A stretch of 48,268 bases of DNA from contig JADLFV010000014.1 of NCBI GenBank assembly GCA_020849625.1, positions 1 through 48,268 on the forward strand. The letters are read 5' to 3'. The DNA is from Phycisphaeraceae bacterium (lineage in GTDB: Bacteria; Planctomycetota; Phycisphaerae; Phycisphaerales; Phycisphaeraceae). Within the stretch, counting starts at the first letter, position 1, and the number at the start of each line of letters is the position of its first letter. A program made the position numbers and the translations under genes. The notes under the pieces were generated by a model, which searched no databases, had not been told where the DNA came from, and worked only from the letters and a program-made list of their open reading frames with translations. Positions 7,963-17,471 of the stretch are shown one piece after another.

Positions 7963-8077
7963 CCCGTACACCCGGGAGATAGGGAGGTGTCCATGGACCG
8001 ACCGCACCGCTCAACATGAGCAATTGTCCTGGGAATCCCGTTGGTTTTCACCAGTCCTGTCATCAAAGGAGCAAATC

Positions 8078-8965
8078 ATGTCTCGCCATATTCATCACTT
8101 GTTCACCTGCGTGTTCGCGTGTGTGTTGTCGAGCCTGCTGGCGACCACAGCCCTGGCTGATTGGAATCCGGGTGATTCATACAAGATGCACTATCCGCAG
8201 TTGCCCGATCTGCAGACGGGGCTGGACGTGCTGGACGGCCCGTATCTGGCGGGGCCCACGCAACCGTTGTACAGCAAGTTCCTGGCTGACGATTTCCTGT
8301 GCACCGAAACCGGGCCGATCACGGACATCCACGTCTGGGGGTCCTGGCTCAATGACGTGAATCCTCAATTCGGTGCGGCCGGGGTCATCGGCAAGAACTT
8401 TCAACTGGCCATCTATTCCGACGTCCCGGCTGTGCCCGGCGGCCCATACAGCCACCCGGGCGATCTGCTGTGGTCCACCACCATGATAGCCAGGGAACGC
8501 CTCTATGCCCCCGCCACCGAGGAGTTCTTCGATCCCAATCAGAACCAGATCATCGGAGCGGATACTGCAGCCTGGCAGTACAACTTCTTCATTGACCCGT
8601 CGGAAGCCTTCGTGCAGGAAGCAGGAAAAATCTACTGGCTGGGCGTCGCTCTCAGCGCGGATGTGAACGGCGACGGCGTCGTCGATCTGTTGGACATGTC
8701 GCTCATGGCCCAGTATGCGCCGTGGGCCTACGGCTGGAAGACCTCGCGCGACAAGTTCAACGATGATGCCGTGTGGGTGGATTACGATTGGTTCGGCAGC
8801 GGCACCCCGACCGGCGTGCCCACCGATCCGCTCGCCTGGCATGAACTGATCCATCCCTTCACCGGCGAGTCGTTGGACCTGGCCTTCGTGATCACCACGC
8901 CCGAGCCGGCCAGTCTGGCCCTGCTGGCACTGGGCGGTGTGATACTGCTGAAACGTCGTGGATAA
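8078..8965 (+). CDS. PEP-CTERM secreted protein with one dockerin-like loop (paralogue 1)
   Basis: A 295-residue exported protein. The signal peptide is about residues 1-27 (LFTCVFACVLSSLLATTALA). The mature start DWNPGD...KMHYPQLPD is shared with the next two genes. One EF-hand/dockerin-type loop, DVNGDGVVDLLDMSLM (about 200), interrupts the domain just before the shared GWKTSRDKFNDDAV block. The C-terminus TPEPASLALLALGGVILLKRRG is a typical PEP-CTERM tail with the Pro-Glu-Pro motif, a helix and a basic end, recognised by an exosortase. The start at 8078 has AAAGGAG 7 bases upstream. Molecular role unknown; a surface or matrix protein is likely. No exosortase gene lies in this window. Confidence 0.88.
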   Translation: MSRHIHHLFTCVFACVLSSLLATTALADWNPGDSYKMHYPQLPDLQTGLDVLDGPYLAGPTQPLYSKFLADDFLCTETGPITDIHVWGSWLNDVNPQFGAAGVIGKNFQLAIYSDVPAVPGGPYSHPGDLLWSTTMIARERLYAPATEEFFDPNQNQIIGADTAAWQYNFFIDPSEAFVQEAGKIYWLGVALSADVNGDGVVDLLDMSLMAQYAPWAYGWKTSRDKFNDDAVWVDYDWFGSGTPTGVPTDPLAWHELIHPFTGESLDLAFVITTPEPASLALLALGGVILLKRRG

Positions 8966-8996
8966 CGGTTACGCATGAGCGATGCACCAACCAACC

Positions 8997-9028
8997 GGCT
9001 GGGCGGGCCTCTCTCCTCCCGCCCAGCC
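8997..9028 (+). terminator. Hairpin between PEP-CTERM genes 1 and 2
   Basis: GGCTGGGCGGG (8997-9007) pairs perfectly with 9018-9028 over 11 bp around a 10-base loop. No U-tract follows, so it may be a partial terminator or a stability element setting relative expression. Confidence 0.55.
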
Positions 9029-9111
9029 GCTCCTGCACACGCCGCTAAGCATTCCTGATGCTGTCAGCTTCAGACACGAGTGCTCGACCCCAAGGAGAAA
9101 GGAGCAGCCCT

Positions 9112-10035
9112 ATGTCTTATTTCAAGATTCGATATGCGGGTGGCATCCTCTTGTTGTGCGTGCTATCCATCCTGCTGGCGCCCCAGGCCCGGGCTGACTG
9201 GATCGTGGGCGATCCCTACAAAATGCACTACCCGCAACTGCCCGATCCCAACGGGTGGGACGTAAACTTCACGGCGCCCGCGGTGCTGGCCGACGACTGG
9301 CGATGCTCGGAAACCGGGCCGGTATCGGACATCCACTTCTGGATATCGTTCCGCGGCGACCAGGCTGATCCCGGCTTGATCAATTCGATTCACGCCTCCA
9401 TTCACAGCGATGTCCCCGCCGATCCGGTCAATACCTACAGCCATCCCGGCGACCTGCTGTGGGAGTACGATTTCAATCCCAACCTATTCACCATCGCCGG
9501 TCCCTTCACCGGCCAGCAAGGCTGGTATGACCCGGTCAGTGGCGATTTCGCCCACCCCGACCATTTACTTTACTGGCAGGTCAACATCACCAACATTCCC
9601 GATGCATTCGTGCAGCAGCAGGGAACGATCTACTGGCTTGATCTGTCATTGTCGCTGGCGACATCAGGCGTCAACGTCGGCTGGAAAACCAGCCAGGATC
9701 ACTTCAACGACGACGCGGTTGTAGCTGTGAAACTTCCAGGCGACGCCAACGGTGATGGCGTGGTCAACCTCGCTGACCTGCAGATCCTCGGCGACAACTG
9801 GATGGCTGGAGGCGCAGCTTGGGCCCAGGGCGATTTCACCGGCGATGGGCTGGTCAACCTCGCAGACCTTCAGATCCTCGGCGACAACTGGGGCGCCTCT
9901 GGTCCGCTCTGGAAAGATCTGCACGATCCGATCACCGGCGAATCACTCGACCTGGCCTTCGTGATCACACCGGAACCATCCTCGCTGGTTCTGCTGGCAC
10001 TGAGCGGCGCAGCGATGTTGCGCCGCCGTCGTTGA
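9112..10035 (+). CDS. PEP-CTERM secreted protein with two dockerin-like loops (paralogue 2)
   Basis: A 307-residue paralogue of the flanking genes. It has a signal peptide (about 1-27, ILLLCVLSILLAPQARA), then DWIVGDPYKMHYPQLPDPNGWDV. Two consecutive dockerin-type repeats lie at about 205-262 (GDANGDGVVNLADLQILGDN and GDFTGDGLVNLADLQILGDN). They sit after the GWKTSQDHFNDDAV block, not before it as in the neighbours. The shared block HDPITGESLDLAFVI and a PEP-CTERM tail (TPEPSSLVLLALSGAAMLRRRR) follow. A strong ribosome site (AAGGAGAAAGGAG) precedes the ATG. Likely exported, processed by an exosortase, and calcium-binding through the Asp-rich loops. Confidence 0.88.
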   Translation: MSYFKIRYAGGILLLCVLSILLAPQARADWIVGDPYKMHYPQLPDPNGWDVNFTAPAVLADDWRCSETGPVSDIHFWISFRGDQADPGLINSIHASIHSDVPADPVNTYSHPGDLLWEYDFNPNLFTIAGPFTGQQGWYDPVSGDFAHPDHLLYWQVNITNIPDAFVQQQGTIYWLDLSLSLATSGVNVGWKTSQDHFNDDAVVAVKLPGDANGDGVVNLADLQILGDNWMAGGAAWAQGDFTGDGLVNLADLQILGDNWGASGPLWKDLHDPITGESLDLAFVITPEPSSLVLLALSGAAMLRRRR

Positions 10036-10182
10036 GTCATGCTGTGATGTTTGCCAGGCCATTCACTGGTAAACGGCATCCGGAAAGGAGGTGCCTGATC
10101 AGATACGCACATCATCCATCAAGTCTTGACCGCAAGTGGTACTGGTTTCGATCCATCGGCCATCATAACTGGGAGAATCATC

Positions 10183-11079
10183 ATGACACGTTTCACAGTT
10201 CAATGCGTTGGTCTTTCACTTGCGTGCGCGTTCTTGACCGTGTTGGCCATGTCGGCCCAGGCTGACTGGAATCCGGGCGATCCTTTCAAGATGCATTACC
10301 CGCAGTTGCCCGACCTCGGCCCCACTGGCATGGATGTGCTGGCCAGTCTGGCATTCCAGGGCATTGGCCCCGGCTCCCCCGACGTGAAGTATCTCGCGGA
10401 TGACTTCCAATGCACGCAAACCGGCCCTATCACCGACGTGCACATCTGGGGCTCTTGGCTTCAGGACCAGATGCCGCCGGTTCCGATGCACGGCACCTTC
10501 ATCCTGGCTATCTACAGCGACATCCCCGCCGGAACAATCGCGCCCTGGAGCATGCCGGGCGAGTTGCTCTGGCGGCAGCAGTTCAAGCCCGGTGAGTACA
10601 GCGCCCGTCTCTATGACAATGCATCCGAGCAGTTCTTCGATCCCAACATTCATCAGATCATCGGCACCGATACGCAAGTCTGGCAGTACAACTTCTACAT
10701 CGATGAAGCCCTGGCCCTGACTCAGCAAGCGGGCAACATTTACTGGCTGGCGGTCGCCAACGTTGATCCCAACAACGATGGCATCATCAACACCCAGGAC
10801 CTGCTCGAGGCCCAGGAGGGCATCAATCGCTTCGGCTGGAAGACGTCGATAGACCACTTCAATGACGACGCGGCTTTCATCGACGTGGGTCCCGTCATGG
10901 GCATGCCGGTCGATCTGATCCCCCTGCCGGAGACAATTCCCGGTGCTTCACAATGGGAGGAACTGCGTAATCCTTTCACCGGTCAATCGCTCGACCTGGC
11001 CTTCGTGATCACGCCGGAGCCGGCCAGCCTTGCCCTGCTGATCCTCGGCAGTGCGGTGCTGCTGCGGCGTTACGATTGA
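10183..11079 (+). CDS. PEP-CTERM secreted protein (paralogue 3)
   Basis: A 298-residue third paralogue with signal peptide (CVGLSLACAFLTVLAMSAQA), the family start ADWNPGDPFKMHYPQLPDL, and a single weakened calcium-type loop (DPNNDGIINTQDLLEA, about 205). The loop is in the same place as in paralogue 1. The GWKTSIDHFNDDAA and FTGQSLDLAFVI blocks follow, then a PEP-CTERM tail (TPEPASLALLILGSAVLLRRYD). GGGAG lies 8 bases before the ATG. The gene ends 43 bases before a clear terminator, closing the three-gene cluster. Confidence 0.87.
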   Translation: MTRFTVQCVGLSLACAFLTVLAMSAQADWNPGDPFKMHYPQLPDLGPTGMDVLASLAFQGIGPGSPDVKYLADDFQCTQTGPITDVHIWGSWLQDQMPPVPMHGTFILAIYSDIPAGTIAPWSMPGELLWRQQFKPGEYSARLYDNASEQFFDPNIHQIIGTDTQVWQYNFYIDEALALTQQAGNIYWLAVANVDPNNDGIINTQDLLEAQEGINRFGWKTSIDHFNDDAAFIDVGPVMGMPVDLIPLPETIPGASQWEELRNPFTGQSLDLAFVITPEPASLALLILGSAVLLRRYD

Positions 11080-11122
11080 TCACTGACGGATCGCACACAT
11101 TCCTGACCCCACACCCGGCCAC

Positions 11123-11152
11123 GACCCGCGGCAACGCGGGTCTGGTCTTTTT
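11123..11152 (+). terminator. Rho-independent terminator of the PEP-CTERM cluster
   Basis: GACCCGCG-GCAA-CGCGGGTC forms a perfect 8-bp stem with a tetraloop and is followed by TGGTCTTTTT. Confidence 0.85.
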
Positions 11153-11277
11153 ACAGGCCACAATCAGCCGCAGCGCGGTATGCTCTGGACCGGTTTTCGT
11201 GAAACCAACTCGTGGCGGCAACGTCTGAATGTGAACGCGCAGCCGCGCATCGCGGCGGATCATGACGGAAGGAATCC

Positions 11278-12153
11278 ATGAGCGTCAGCATTCTGGGACT
11301 GCTTCTGCTGCTGATCGTGCTGGCGCTGCCGGTGGCGCTGGTGATCGTGGTGGTGAAACTGTTGCGAAGCAGACCAGCCGACCCGCGTGACGGCGGGCGC
11401 TGCGGCCAGTGCGGCTACAGCGTGCGGGGAATCGCCGCCCTGCAATGCCCCGAGTGCGGCGCAGACCTGCGCGAGGTGGGCATCGTCACCCCCGGAAGTA
11501 GCCGACCGCGCGGCGCGTTCCTGGGTGTCTCTGTGTTGTGGCTGATTGTCATGGCTGTGGTGACGGTGTATTTCATGAGCCTGGCCATCTCTTCGGTGAT
11601 GTACCAGCGGGCGAGCCACCGCATGATTTTCGTGCAGGCGCCATACTGGAACACGACCATCGAGGCGAAGCAGTCAGGCCCGGATGTGGTGGAAATGTCG
11701 GTGCAGGGTCAGGGTAATGTCCCTGTGATGACCTGGGAGGTGGCCCGGGATGAATACCAGACAAGCGCCGGTGCGGTCCATGGCATGAATCCGACCGCGA
11801 TCGTGGCGTGGATGAATCAATGCGGCGTCAGCGTACAGAATCCACAGGATGCTCAGACGCTGGCTTCGGCCGACGTGGTGATTGCCGCAGCTCGCGAAGT
11901 GGCAGCCGGCATGCAGGCGGGATTCATGAACGGTCCGCACGTCACCGCCCATCCGACGCACGTCATGTCGGTCTATCGACCGCGCAGCAAGTGGATTGTT
12001 CTGGGCATCACCCTGCTGCCCGTGCTGCTGACACTGTCAGGTTTGTTGTGGCTGCACCGACGCCTGCGCCCGCAGTGGTGGGAGCCGGCGGTGGTGGGCG
12101 TGGTGGGTCTGTTCATGCTGGCGATCGTGGCGATCCTGGCACTGCGTGTCTAG
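11278..12153 (+). CDS. Membrane protein with CPECG zinc ribbon
   Basis: A 291-residue protein of unknown function. An N-terminal transmembrane helix (about 3-28) is followed by a zinc ribbon with four cysteines (CGQCGYSVRG ... CPECGADL, about 41-62). A second helix (about 80-105), a roughly 130-residue soluble region and two C-terminal helices (about 240-260 and 268-290) follow. The same ribbon type recurs in three other membrane proteins of this window and is common in planctomycetes. AAGGA lies 5 bases before the ATG. One CCCCCGGAAGT copy encodes PGS at about residue 72. It is convergent with the next gene, 39 bases apart. Confidence 0.75.
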   Translation: MSVSILGLLLLLIVLALPVALVIVVVKLLRSRPADPRDGGRCGQCGYSVRGIAALQCPECGADLREVGIVTPGSSRPRGAFLGVSVLWLIVMAVVTVYFMSLAISSVMYQRASHRMIFVQAPYWNTTIEAKQSGPDVVEMSVQGQGNVPVMTWEVARDEYQTSAGAVHGMNPTAIVAWMNQCGVSVQNPQDAQTLASADVVIAAAREVAAGMQAGFMNGPHVTAHPTHVMSVYRPRSKWIVLGITLLPVLLTLSGLLWLHRRLRPQWWEPAVVGVVGLFMLAIVAILALRV

Positions 12154-12192
12154 CGCCGTGTCCCATCGCTGTGAAGGCTCGCGGCTACGGGG

Positions 12193-13791
12193 TCATGGCA
12201 CGGCTTGGGCGGGCAGGGTATTGACGCCGTTGGAGGGACTTGCAGTCGAAGGAGCAGCCCCAGGTGCAGGAGCCGTGCTGCCGGCAGGGACCGGGGTACT
12301 TGCGGGGGCGGTGAAACTTCCGGGGGTGGCGGGGGGATAGTCAGCGACCATGGCCGGGTCGGGCAGCGGCGGCAGGTTCAACGTGCCGCGCAGTTTGTTC
12401 TGCTGGGCCAATTCGCTGCTCAGCCGACTGAAGGAGAAGACGGTGTTGCTCATGTCAGCCTGCACGACGGTGCAGTCGTCGTTGGGATCAGGCGATGGAT
12501 TGACCACCGGATCGGGGTGGTACACGATCAGCCACAGGCCGGGGTCGGCATTGTTCAGGTCGATGCCGTGATAGGTGAACACGTAGTCGCCGATGCGATG
12601 GGCCACGACGTTGGCCGGCTGGGCCTGCACCAGGGCTTGGAGCATCGTCTGCTGCTGCGCGACTGGAGCGAGCTCGAACTGCTCAAGCGTGAGGTTGGGC
12701 GACAGTTGCACCTTCGAGCTGGTGGTGTAGGTTTGCCAGTCGATGAACTGGGTGGTGTTGATGAAACCGGTGTTGGGCTGGTTGACCAGTTCGAGCATGT
12801 GTGCGGGGCCTTGGCCGGTTGATGCGTTGGTGGACGTGGTGGCGTACGATTGCAGCGCGTAGCCGAGCATGACGATCTGCTGATTGCCGGTGATGCGGGT
12901 GGCCTGCACGATCAAGAGCACGATCAGGGCTACGATGCCCGCGAAGGTCAGCAGCGGCAGAGTGCCCACGGCAATCGTGGCCCGCAGGCTGCGGATTTCC
13001 TGGGCCTGGCGCAGTGCGAGAATGGCGCAGATCGTCCACCAGGCCCCGCCTACGGGGATCATATAAAACCCGACGCAGGGTATAGCCATCAGGCACATGG
13101 GCCCGACGGTGTAGCAGATCGCCTGATAGGTGCGGCGGATGCGCGTGGTCGGCTTGAACATCAGCAGGTGCGCCAATCCGCCCCAGAGCAACGTGAACAC
13201 CACCAGCACCGCTGGGATTATCAGCAGAAACCCGGCAAAAGTGAACACGCCCACCATCGCGCCGCCGAGTCCCGCGCCGCCGCTGCTCATGGGCGCGATC
13301 ACCGCGAACATCAACGCAAACCACACCACCGCCGGCAGCCAGCAGGTCATGGTGAACAGTAGCAGTGATAGCAGCAGATACCACCAGGCGTGGCCCATGG
13401 AACTGTCGTGCGGCGTGATGCGCAACAGTTCGCCCGGCCGGGCCATGCCCCAGCCCAGCGTGACGAAAAACGACTTGAACCGCCCGCGCTTCCGCCGCTC
13501 CAGCCAGCGATTGACCTGGGCTGAGGTCATCTCTTCGCGCGACCAGTCCGCCGGCCGCAGGATCATTTCGTCCATGTCCACGTGTCGGCCGCAGGTCACG
13601 CAATCAAACTCGCGCGGCTCCAGGTGACCGACGGGTGACGTGCCGTAGTAAACCTGCTCACACTGTGGGCAGCAGAACTGCACCTCGTTGGGGCTGAACT
13701 CGAACTCACTGGGCGCAAAAGGCGAGCCGCACTCGGGACAGGTACGCGAGGTCAGGTTCCACAGGCGGTAGCCGCAGGTCTTGCAATTCAT
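12193..13791 (-). CDS. Multi-ribbon membrane protein, unknown function
   Basis: A 532-residue protein starting at the ATG of MNCKTCGYR. Three cysteine-pair units occupy the first ~100 residues: CKTCGYRLWNL...CPECG, CCPQCEQVYYG and CVTCGRHVDMDEM. About six transmembrane helices follow (about 150-350), then a soluble domain (about 370-480) and a Pro/Ala/Thr-rich tail with a PATPGS segment encoded by the dispersed undecamer. The start codon overlaps the stop of the preceding gene as ATGA, so the two are translationally coupled. The pair forms a short operon. The ribbons could bind zinc and the core could be a transporter or scaffold; no function is proposed. Confidence 0.72.
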   Translation of the reverse strand: MNCKTCGYRLWNLTSRTCPECGSPFAPSEFEFSPNEVQFCCPQCEQVYYGTSPVGHLEPREFDCVTCGRHVDMDEMILRPADWSREEMTSAQVNRWLERRKRGRFKSFFVTLGWGMARPGELLRITPHDSSMGHAWWYLLLSLLLFTMTCWLPAVVWFALMFAVIAPMSSGGAGLGGAMVGVFTFAGFLLIIPAVLVVFTLLWGGLAHLLMFKPTTRIRRTYQAICYTVGPMCLMAIPCVGFYMIPVGGAWWTICAILALRQAQEIRSLRATIAVGTLPLLTFAGIVALIVLLIVQATRITGNQQIVMLGYALQSYATTSTNASTGQGPAHMLELVNQPNTGFINTTQFIDWQTYTTSSKVQLSPNLTLEQFELAPVAQQQTMLQALVQAQPANVVAHRIGDYVFTYHGIDLNNADPGLWLIVYHPDPVVNPSPDPNDDCTVVQADMSNTVFSFSRLSSELAQQNKLRGTLNLPPLPDPAMVADYPPATPGSFTAPASTPVPAGSTAPAPGAAPSTASPSNGVNTLPAQAVP

Positions 13792-14447
13792 GTTGCAGCG
13801 TTCCCCGCGGTAATGCTCGGGTGATTGCCGTGAAAGTGCGCCGTCATGTCGCGCCTGATTCGCGGGCGAATGAACCAGATCAGCAGAAACGCCGGCAGAG
13901 CGCAGACCCACACCAGGCCCAGAGCCACGCTCACGATGATCATGCTGCTCTGCACGCTGACGGCCGGTCCGTGGATCGTGCCACTTCCGGGGGTGTTGAT
14001 CGCCTGCCACATTTCCTGCTGGATCATCAACTGCACGAACAGGTTGATGACGCCGAGCACGATCTTGAGCATGCTCCATCCCATCAGCACCCGCGCGCTC
14101 CAGCGGCATCGCTGCAACAGGGCAATGCCGCCGATCAACAGCAGGGCCCCCAGCAGCAAAGCCAGGGCCGCCAGCAGCAGGTTAAGGTGCGGGTGGCGCT
14201 GCATCACTGCCCGCTGGTCGCCGAGCATTATGCCTTTCATGATGAACGGGGCGAGCAGTCCCCACAGCCCGGTTCCGATGCCGCCGGTGGCGAAGATGAT
14301 GCAGACGATGCCGATGACGTTGGGCCAGACCAGCTTCTGTTGAGCGCGGGCGGAAGCGACCGGCGATGTGGGCGGGACGAGGCGCGTCTGCGGAACGGGC
14401 GGCGATTCGGCGGCAGAAGATTCAGGGACTGGAGAGGGCCCGGTCAT
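13788..14447 (-). CDS. Hypothetical four-helix membrane protein
   Basis: A 219-residue protein. The N-terminus is Pro/Ser-rich and probably cytoplasmic (about 1-45). Four hydrophobic segments follow (about 45-75, 88-115, 120-150 and 180-208) and the tail is His/Arg-rich. No family recognised. The start at 14447 is chosen because TATCAT lies 7 bases upstream with no Shine-Dalgarno; the open frame extends further. Its stop overlaps the ATG of the downstream zinc-ribbon gene (ATGA), so the two products probably work together. An undecamer copy encodes TPGSG in the third loop. Confidence 0.68.
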   Translation of the reverse strand: MTGPSPVPESSAAESPPVPQTRLVPPTSPVASARAQQKLVWPNVIGIVCIIFATGGIGTGLWGLLAPFIMKGIMLGDQRAVMQRHPHLNLLLAALALLLGALLLIGGIALLQRCRWSARVLMGWSMLKIVLGVINLFVQLMIQQEMWQAINTPGSGTIHGPAVSVQSSMIIVSVALGLVWVCALPAFLLIWFIRPRIRRDMTAHFHGNHPSITAGNAAT

Positions 14448-14454
14448 GGAATAG

Positions 14455-14460
14455 ATGATA
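14455..14460 (-). promoter_or_regulatory. -10 box of the membrane-protein pair
   Basis: TATCAT on the minus strand, 7 bases before the ATG at 14447. Confidence 0.42.
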
Positions 14461-14528
14461 TGCGAAAAACTCGGCGCAGCCAGAAATAAACCGCGTCCAT
14501 TTCGCAGGCCTGCAGACCGGCTGCACAT

Positions 14529-15233
14529 TTACTCCATCACTTCGCTCGGCCGCGTCACCGGCTGACGCACCAGCACCAGCAGCAGGATCGCCCACAGGCA
14601 CAGGATGATGTTCTGGATCGGTAGTTGCAGCGGCAGCTTCAGACAATAGATCACCACCACGGCCGGCACCCACACGAACCAGTTGGTGATCAGCACCGGC
14701 AAGATCAGCCGCGCATACCAGCCTTTGCCCATCATCTGTCTCAACCGCCCGAAACTGCACCCGCCTTCGAGCCAGGTGTAATACAGCACCACCGTCGGCA
14801 GGGCCCAGACCGGGCAGTAAACGAACTGATCGATCATCACCTTGATCACAATGGTCATCAGTTGTGCGTTGTCGCCGATCAGCCATGCCTGGCCGCGATA
14901 CAGCAGATCCACCTCGATGCCCTTGATCGCCCAGAACACCAGCAGGTATGGCATTTTCCGCCATGCCCTGACCGTGCGCGTGGCGGACATCGATTGCTGA
15001 GCGACCACCGGAATGATCGCACCGAAGATCACGGTCGAGATCACCACAAACAGCAGCCCGAAGCTCAGCTTGACCTGGGCCAGAGCATCAAGGGCATGCG
15101 TCACCGGCGTCACATAGGTGTAACCCAGCAGAATCGACACCGCCACCGTCAACAGCACCGCTCCCGCCGGCGCGATCTGCCGCGCGGCATGCAGGCCCCG
15201 GTGTAATGGGCGATCGTCATTACGAGGTGTCAC
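14529..15233 (-). CDS. Membrane protein, distantly Mpv17/PMP22-like
   Basis: A 234-residue integral membrane protein with about five hydrophobic segments. The middle and C-terminal part resembles the Mpv17/PMP22 family by eye: VMIDQFVYCPVWALPTVVLYY recalls the family DQ-x-P helix, and ITNWFVWVPAVVVIYCLKLPLQ recalls the W-x-x-WP...VP-x-x-R signature, with the final Arg replaced. This is a weak assignment from pattern only. The start is GTG at 15233 with GAGG upstream; an overlapping ATG is followed at once by a stop. The gene lies 81 bases upstream of the coupled membrane pair on the same strand. Confidence 0.6.
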   Translation of the reverse strand: MTPRNDDRPLHRGLHAARQIAPAGAVLLTVAVSILLGYTYVTPVTHALDALAQVKLSFGLLFVVISTVIFGAIIPVVAQQSMSATRTVRAWRKMPYLLVFWAIKGIEVDLLYRGQAWLIGDNAQLMTIVIKVMIDQFVYCPVWALPTVVLYYTWLEGGCSFGRLRQMMGKGWYARLILPVLITNWFVWVPAVVVIYCLKLPLQLPIQNIILCLWAILLLVLVRQPVTRPSEVME

Positions 15234-15357
15234 ATATCCTCACTTGCCGTCAATCCAGCAGTCGGATCAGCATTGCACCCGATCCGAGGCATGCTTGTAA
15301 TCAGTTGATTCTGCCTGTCAAGCTTTATTTCCGGGGTTTCCCTTGCCCCTGTGCATC

Positions 15358-15386
15358 TTGATGCCAAAGATACATGGGGCGATACT
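15358..15386 (+). promoter_or_regulatory. Sigma-70-type promoter of the DUF2892 gene
   Basis: TTGATG (15358-15363), a 17-base spacer, then GATACT (15381-15386). The ATG follows 15 bases later. Confidence 0.45.
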
Positions 15387-15401
15387 TATGGAGATATACT
15401 C

Positions 15402-15836
15402 ATGCTGCCTGCCACAAACAAACGTGTCCCTGAGCATACAGCCGACGAAGTCAACCAGGCGATTTACGATCGAACCGTTCACCGCGTGCATTACTATTCC
15501 CAAAACACCGAGAGAATCGCGGATCGACTCAAAGAACTTGATCACGAGTGGGATATTGAACGCATGTTGGAAGCCAATGCCGCTTCGCTAGCGTTGACCG
15601 GCAGCCTCCTGGCTGGTGTGGTCGATCGTCGCTGGGTGGTGTTGCCGCTGGCAGTGACAGGGTTCCTGCTGCAACACGCGCTGCAAGGCTGGTGCCCGCC
15701 ACTACCGTTGTTGCGACGTCTGGGATACCGCACCGCGCACGAGATCAACGTGGAACGTTATGCCCTGAAATACCTGCGCGGTGATTTCGAGCAGAAATCA
15801 CCCAGTGCCGACGCCGCCATCAAGGCCACCGGCTGA
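15402..15836 (+). CDS. DUF2892 (YgaP-type) membrane protein
   Basis: A 144-residue protein with the DUF2892 layout. A charged N-terminus ends in NTERIADRLKELD, followed by a short pair of hydrophobic segments (ASLALTGSLLAGVV, then VLPLAVTGFLLQHALQGWCPPLPLLRRLG). The GxCP-x-x-LL-x-x-LG pattern is typical of the family. Proteins of this group occur alone or fused to rhodanese domains; no rhodanese is present here. The start at 15402 has GGAG 8 bases upstream, and the N-terminal extension available upstream is not family-like. The fairly long charged C-terminus (YALKYLRGDFEQK) is an addition. Confidence 0.75.
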   Translation: MLPATNKRVPEHTADEVNQAIYDRTVHRVHYYSQNTERIADRLKELDHEWDIERMLEANAASLALTGSLLAGVVDRRWVVLPLAVTGFLLQHALQGWCPPLPLLRRLGYRTAHEINVERYALKYLRGDFEQKSPSADAAIKATG

Positions 15837-15876
15837 AACGTTCAACCGACAGCCTTGATGCGTCATCGTTCAGGTG

Positions 15877-17202
<1,326 letters not shown>

Positions 17203-17229
17203 TCAGGAAAGCGGTAGGGGGGGAGCAAG

Positions 17230-17235
17230 AGTATA
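17230..17235 (-). promoter_or_regulatory. -10 box of eno
   Basis: TATACT on the minus strand, about 49 bases before the ATG. No clear -35. The rest of 17182-17471 holds a CAGCCG...CGGCTG inverted repeat (about 17299-17344) and no gene. Confidence 0.4.
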
Positions 17236-17471
17236 TCAAACCGTCGGTAGCGGTGGCGGGTTTGAGCAACGGGCCGTCGCATCGAATGGAGAGACGTCAG
17301 CCGCGAATCAAGCTATGTTAGAGCCAAACCAACATGACGGCTGGGTCATCGGGAACTGAAGCGCGTGAAGAACCGATTGACGAGGCGGCATGAGTTAAGC
17401 GAAGGCATTGAGGTCGAGTTGTCGATGAAGGGCCGGGCTACCATGTTGCACACTCAGCGAAAGCATCGCCG

